Origin: Aphidius gifuensis | Taxonomy: Eukaryota > Arthropoda > Insecta > Hymenoptera > Braconidae | Direction of reading: 5' to 3' | Length of the DNA stretch: 64,000 bases | Assembly: GCF_014905175.1 (NCBI RefSeq) | Contig: NC_057791.1 | Coordinates: 620,001 to 684,000 of the forward strand | In this document: piece after piece, positions 60,701 through 64,000 of the stretch | Layout: each line of letters starts with the position of its first letter | Position numbering within the stretch: the stretch's first letter is position 1 | Notes under the pieces: generated by a model | The model's database searches: none | Told to the model about the DNA's origin: nothing | The model's input: only the letters and a program-made list of their open reading frames with translations | Position numbers and translations under genes: made by a program

Positions 60701-63700
60701 ACAAGTACTGTTTAAATTAAAAAAAAAAATATATAAACAAGTTTAAAATAATAATAATAATAGCAACAACGAAAATGATAATGACTGCCAAGTATATTGG
60801 ATAGTGCAAACATTTACAAGGGCTGTTTTTATATACACAAACTTTCGGCAAAGTATTAAATACAATATTCTCGCGCAGGTATATAGAAGAGTATTTTATT
60901 TTTTTTTTTTTTTGATCCTTTATTTTTTAAATTTTGACCGTGCTGTTTTTCACACGTTGTTTCTATTCAAACCAATATTTAAAACAATATATTTAGATAG
61001 AAAATAAATATAGAGCAAGGGATGAAAGAAAAAAAAAAATTTTTATTGTTTGAACTGCAGTTCAGGGACTTGTTGATGGGTTTATTATTGTTTCATGTTA
61101 ATACAATATTTTGCACTCAATTTTTGAGCCAAAAAAAATATTATTTTTACCAAATGAAAAATAAAAAAAAAGGCCTTTTTAAATTTAAATTAATATTTAG
61201 TAACTTGTTTACGAGTTTCGATGCAATTCAAGCTCGAAATTTCGATTTACAGACGACGAGTGTATATATAAACTTTGACCTTTCTTCATTGAGGAAAAAA
61301 AAATTAAATAAATAATTAAAGCTCGCATTAAAATGCTTGGTAAAAATATTATTAATTTATTTTTTTTCAAGAATAAAAATTAGTTTTATAATTTAAAAAA
61401 AAAAAAAATATATATGTCAATAAGTATTGGGCCTGTTTGTCGTATATGTTAACCAACAGCTCATTAATAATCTCGACGATGGCGCTTAAATTGCAATGAA
61501 AAGAAAAAAAAGAAAAAAAAAAAAAATGTATACATGACAAGATTTATTTCAACAGTGAGGAGAAAAATATTTGAAAAAAAAAAAAAAACTAAAACCACTT
61601 GTCTTTTTGAGGTTTTAAAAAAATCGACCCCCATAGTTTAATATCAAATTACATTACACCATGCAGTCTGTTTGCAACTTGGTATATAGATCTACCCTCT
61701 TGCTGCAGCTGTATGTATTTCAAGATTATTACATAAAAAATATATATCAAAATTAATAAAAAAAAAAAAAAGTGACAAAAAAATATTAAATATATTTATA
61801 AAATAATTTCAAACTTAATTTTTTAATCTTTTTAGTTTTTTATATTTTCTATATTTTTTTTCAAACGATTAATTGGGCGTGAGAAAACTTTTAGTTTTCG
61901 TCACAGTATAATTTTCAAAATCGAGTGGATATGGTTGGTGATGGTCGTTGTCCTTGCACTGCTTGATATATATATGAGGGGAAAATATTGATATTTATGA
62001 GAGAAATTTGAAGCCGATAATCGAGATGTTTTTTTTCTTATTTTTTCTGGAGTGAACTAATCACAGACTTGAAAGAAAAAAAAAATGAATTATAAATAAC
62101 ATTACACCTTTGAATAATTTTTAAATATTAATTAAATAACCTGAATAAATATTTTTAAATAAATAAACATATTTCGAGTATAAAAAAAAAAAAACAAAGT
62201 TGATTTAAACTTAACTTCCGGCAGAATTGCGTTTCCTCGCGACAAAAAAATATAAAAATAAAAAAAAAAAAAAAAATACAACTCAGGTAAAATAAAGGAA
62301 ATGAATAGAAAAAAAAAAAAAGGTGAATTTATTCACATTTTAATATTTATATTTACCGACACATTGAGAAGTGTGGTTTAGTGTATATAATATATAATAC
62401 AGCTGGCTTATATAAAAGATTTTTACTTTTTACTCGAGCAACCTGTTTGCACCGACACTGTAAATATACTGTAAAGGAAAAAAAAAAAAAAAAAAAATCT
62501 CAACCCTCAAAAAGCAAATGAACAATAAAATATATATCCTAATAAAAATCTTTTTTTTTTTTCTCATATATATTACTATTTTTAAATATTGGCATCTTCA
62601 AAGATTTAGGGAGGAAAAAAAGAAGAGAAAAAAAAAAATTAACCCTCTGTTTTAAATCATATACTATATACAAATGACGAATTGATTTCAAGGAAAAAAA
62701 AGGAGGGACCTGTTGGTATAAAATAGAAAAAAAAAAAAAAAAATCTCTGTCGAGTTTCTTGAGATATATTTTTCTATAAAAAAAAAAAAAGTTAATATAC
62801 TCTATTTTTCTTGTAACAATTTTTTTGTTTCATTTGAGTATTCAAGGGCCATTAATAATCCCAACAGCCCTCCATGAAATGAATTGGATTATTATCACAT
62901 GTCGTCTCTTTAGTAAGCATACAAAAAAAAAAAATTCTCTTGAAGACACATTAAATTTGTATATTCAAAAAAAAAAAAATTAAACTAGGTGCATTTTTAT
63001 TTTCAAAAAATCCATAAAAATCTTCTTGAAAAGCTATTAAATTATACTCGGTCTTTTTGTATATACATCATTTTAATTTTTATATGCTACTGTGAGATAT
63101 ATATTTTTTTTTATTAGATGTCCTTCTTGAAATTTCAAAAGATGTTCTCTTTGATATAGATATATATTTTCTATGTGACCAACATAGTAGTTAAAATAAT
63201 AAAAAATGTATAGCCACACAGGGATGTTCATGACAAGCAATAAAAAAAAAATATATAAATAAAATGATAAAAAGTATTATATATTTACACCAGCCACATA
63301 ATGTACAATCGGGTCCAGAGTTCGTCATGGTTCGTCGATATTATCAAGCTTAAACACATCATGGTAAATATATATTATATATATAACACGTTGCTTGTAA
63401 ATGATCACAAAACGTCACAAAATTTCCACTCATATGTGGATATTATATTATATATAAGAGCTTTTATAATATTAGAAATATTATTTCTTTGTTTATTGCA
63501 ACCCCAAGTGATCATTCAACATATTATAATAATTTTATATAATTCGCAGATTAACTTGTGTTATTATTTATTTTATATAAAACAATTGATAGTTCATCGA
63601 TCTCGCATTATTATCAGACAATTATTTTCTCGCTTTTAAAACCAATAATTATCTAAATTGTAAATTTCTTCATATATATATAATTAAAGAGTCAATAAAA

Positions 63701-64000
63701 ATATATATTTTGATAAATATTTTTAATTGACCCGTTGGGTATATGATATCATATTTTTTATTTTGTCTTAGATGAAAAATTTATAATATATAAATTTTAA
63801 TTAATTTAATTAATCAACATTGTGATGAAACAAAAAATAAAAAATATTAAATTACAAATAATAATAATAATTTGAAATGTGGCTGTCATCGACTACAAAC
63901 TTGTCATATTATGAAAAAAAAATGCACAAGAAAATAAACTCACCACATGCTTGTCAAAAAAAAATAAAAAATAAAAAAAAACTAAAGGGTAGTTCTTGGA
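54782..64000. other. Long AT-rich stretch, intron-like or intergenic
   Basis: No protein-coding gene is recognised in about 9.2 kb. It contains many homopolymers, a CAA run at 57117-57138, and less AT-rich islands near 54862-54955, 55590-55680, 55850-55910, 57215-57310, 58375-58450 and 60635-60710. The islands at 57264-57280 and 60686-60700 contain perfect short palindromes. It could be the first intron of the gene suspected to start at 54731. Confidence 0.5.
57650..57707 (-). ncRNA. Possible 58-nt noncoding exon on the minus strand
   Basis: On the minus strand the segment is framed by an acceptor TTTTTTCCAG and a consensus donor CTG|GTAAGTG. All three frames contain a stop, so it would be a UTR or noncoding-RNA exon. 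The partner exons are unknown; a donor-like CCC|GTAAGTG at 54862/54861 on the same strand could belong to the same transcript. Confidence 0.35.

Noticed and set aside
63301..63639. 112-residue frame near the window end
   Set aside because: Low-complexity I/Y/L-rich, no domain and no splice context.
1..64000. Transposable elements, tRNA, rRNA and snRNA genes
   Set aside because: No transposase or reverse transcriptase frames, terminal repeats, tRNA box motifs or known snRNA sequences were recognised by reading. A dedicated repeat and RNA model search would be needed to exclude short or diverged copies.

Overview
The window is a piece of an extremely AT-rich animal nuclear genome, most likely an insect and probably a hymenopteran (parasitoid-wasp-like). 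Genes are split by short introns of about 60-120 bp with GT..AG borders, third codon positions are strongly A/T, and intergenic DNA is full of poly(A)/poly(T), (AT)n and trinucleotide runs. A caveolin gene is present; caveolin is absent from Drosophila but kept in Hymenoptera. The species call is inference. All exon joins below were worked out by hand from reading frames and splice sites.

Layout. Positions 1-12.2 kb: no gene recognised, only AT-rich DNA with a few less AT-rich islands. 12.2-17.1 kb: two small minus-strand genes of unknown function, each with an apparent 5' UTR intron. 19.7-36.7 kb, a gene-dense block: caveolin, MMS19, MORN4/retinophilin, a 657-residue unknown protein with degenerate C-terminal repeats, alpha-1,6-fucosyltransferase (FUT8), a DNAJC4-like membrane J-protein, and on the minus strand an insect arylalkylamine/dopamine N-acetyltransferase. 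36.9-43 kb: a gene-poor stretch holding a possible orphan exon and a striking 123-bp tandem array (11 periods plus a partial copy) just upstream of FEZ/unc-76. 43.2-52.3 kb, a second dense block: FEZ/unc-76, OXA1L, CIAO2B/MIP18 (minus strand) and TOM40. 52.3-64 kb: gene-poor, with one possible first coding exon on the plus strand and one noncoding exon-like segment on the minus strand.

Functional links. MMS19 and CIAO2B are two of the three core subunits of the cytosolic iron-sulfur targeting complex and lie about 25 kb apart. OXA1L (inner-membrane insertase) and TOM40 (outer-membrane import pore) are both mitochondrial protein-import/assembly factors and flank CIAO2B. CIAO2B and TOM40 are divergent across about 0.9 kb. 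OXA1L/CIAO2B and DNAJC4/AANAT are convergent pairs with about 0.2 kb between stop codons.

The strongest candidates for something undescribed are the 123-bp array, a family of short dispersed elements at 28.9-29.9 kb, the unknown repeat protein at 25.9-28.0 kb, and the Cys-rich basic/acidic protein at 16.1-16.8 kb. No mobile element, CRISPR array, rRNA or tRNA was recognised.
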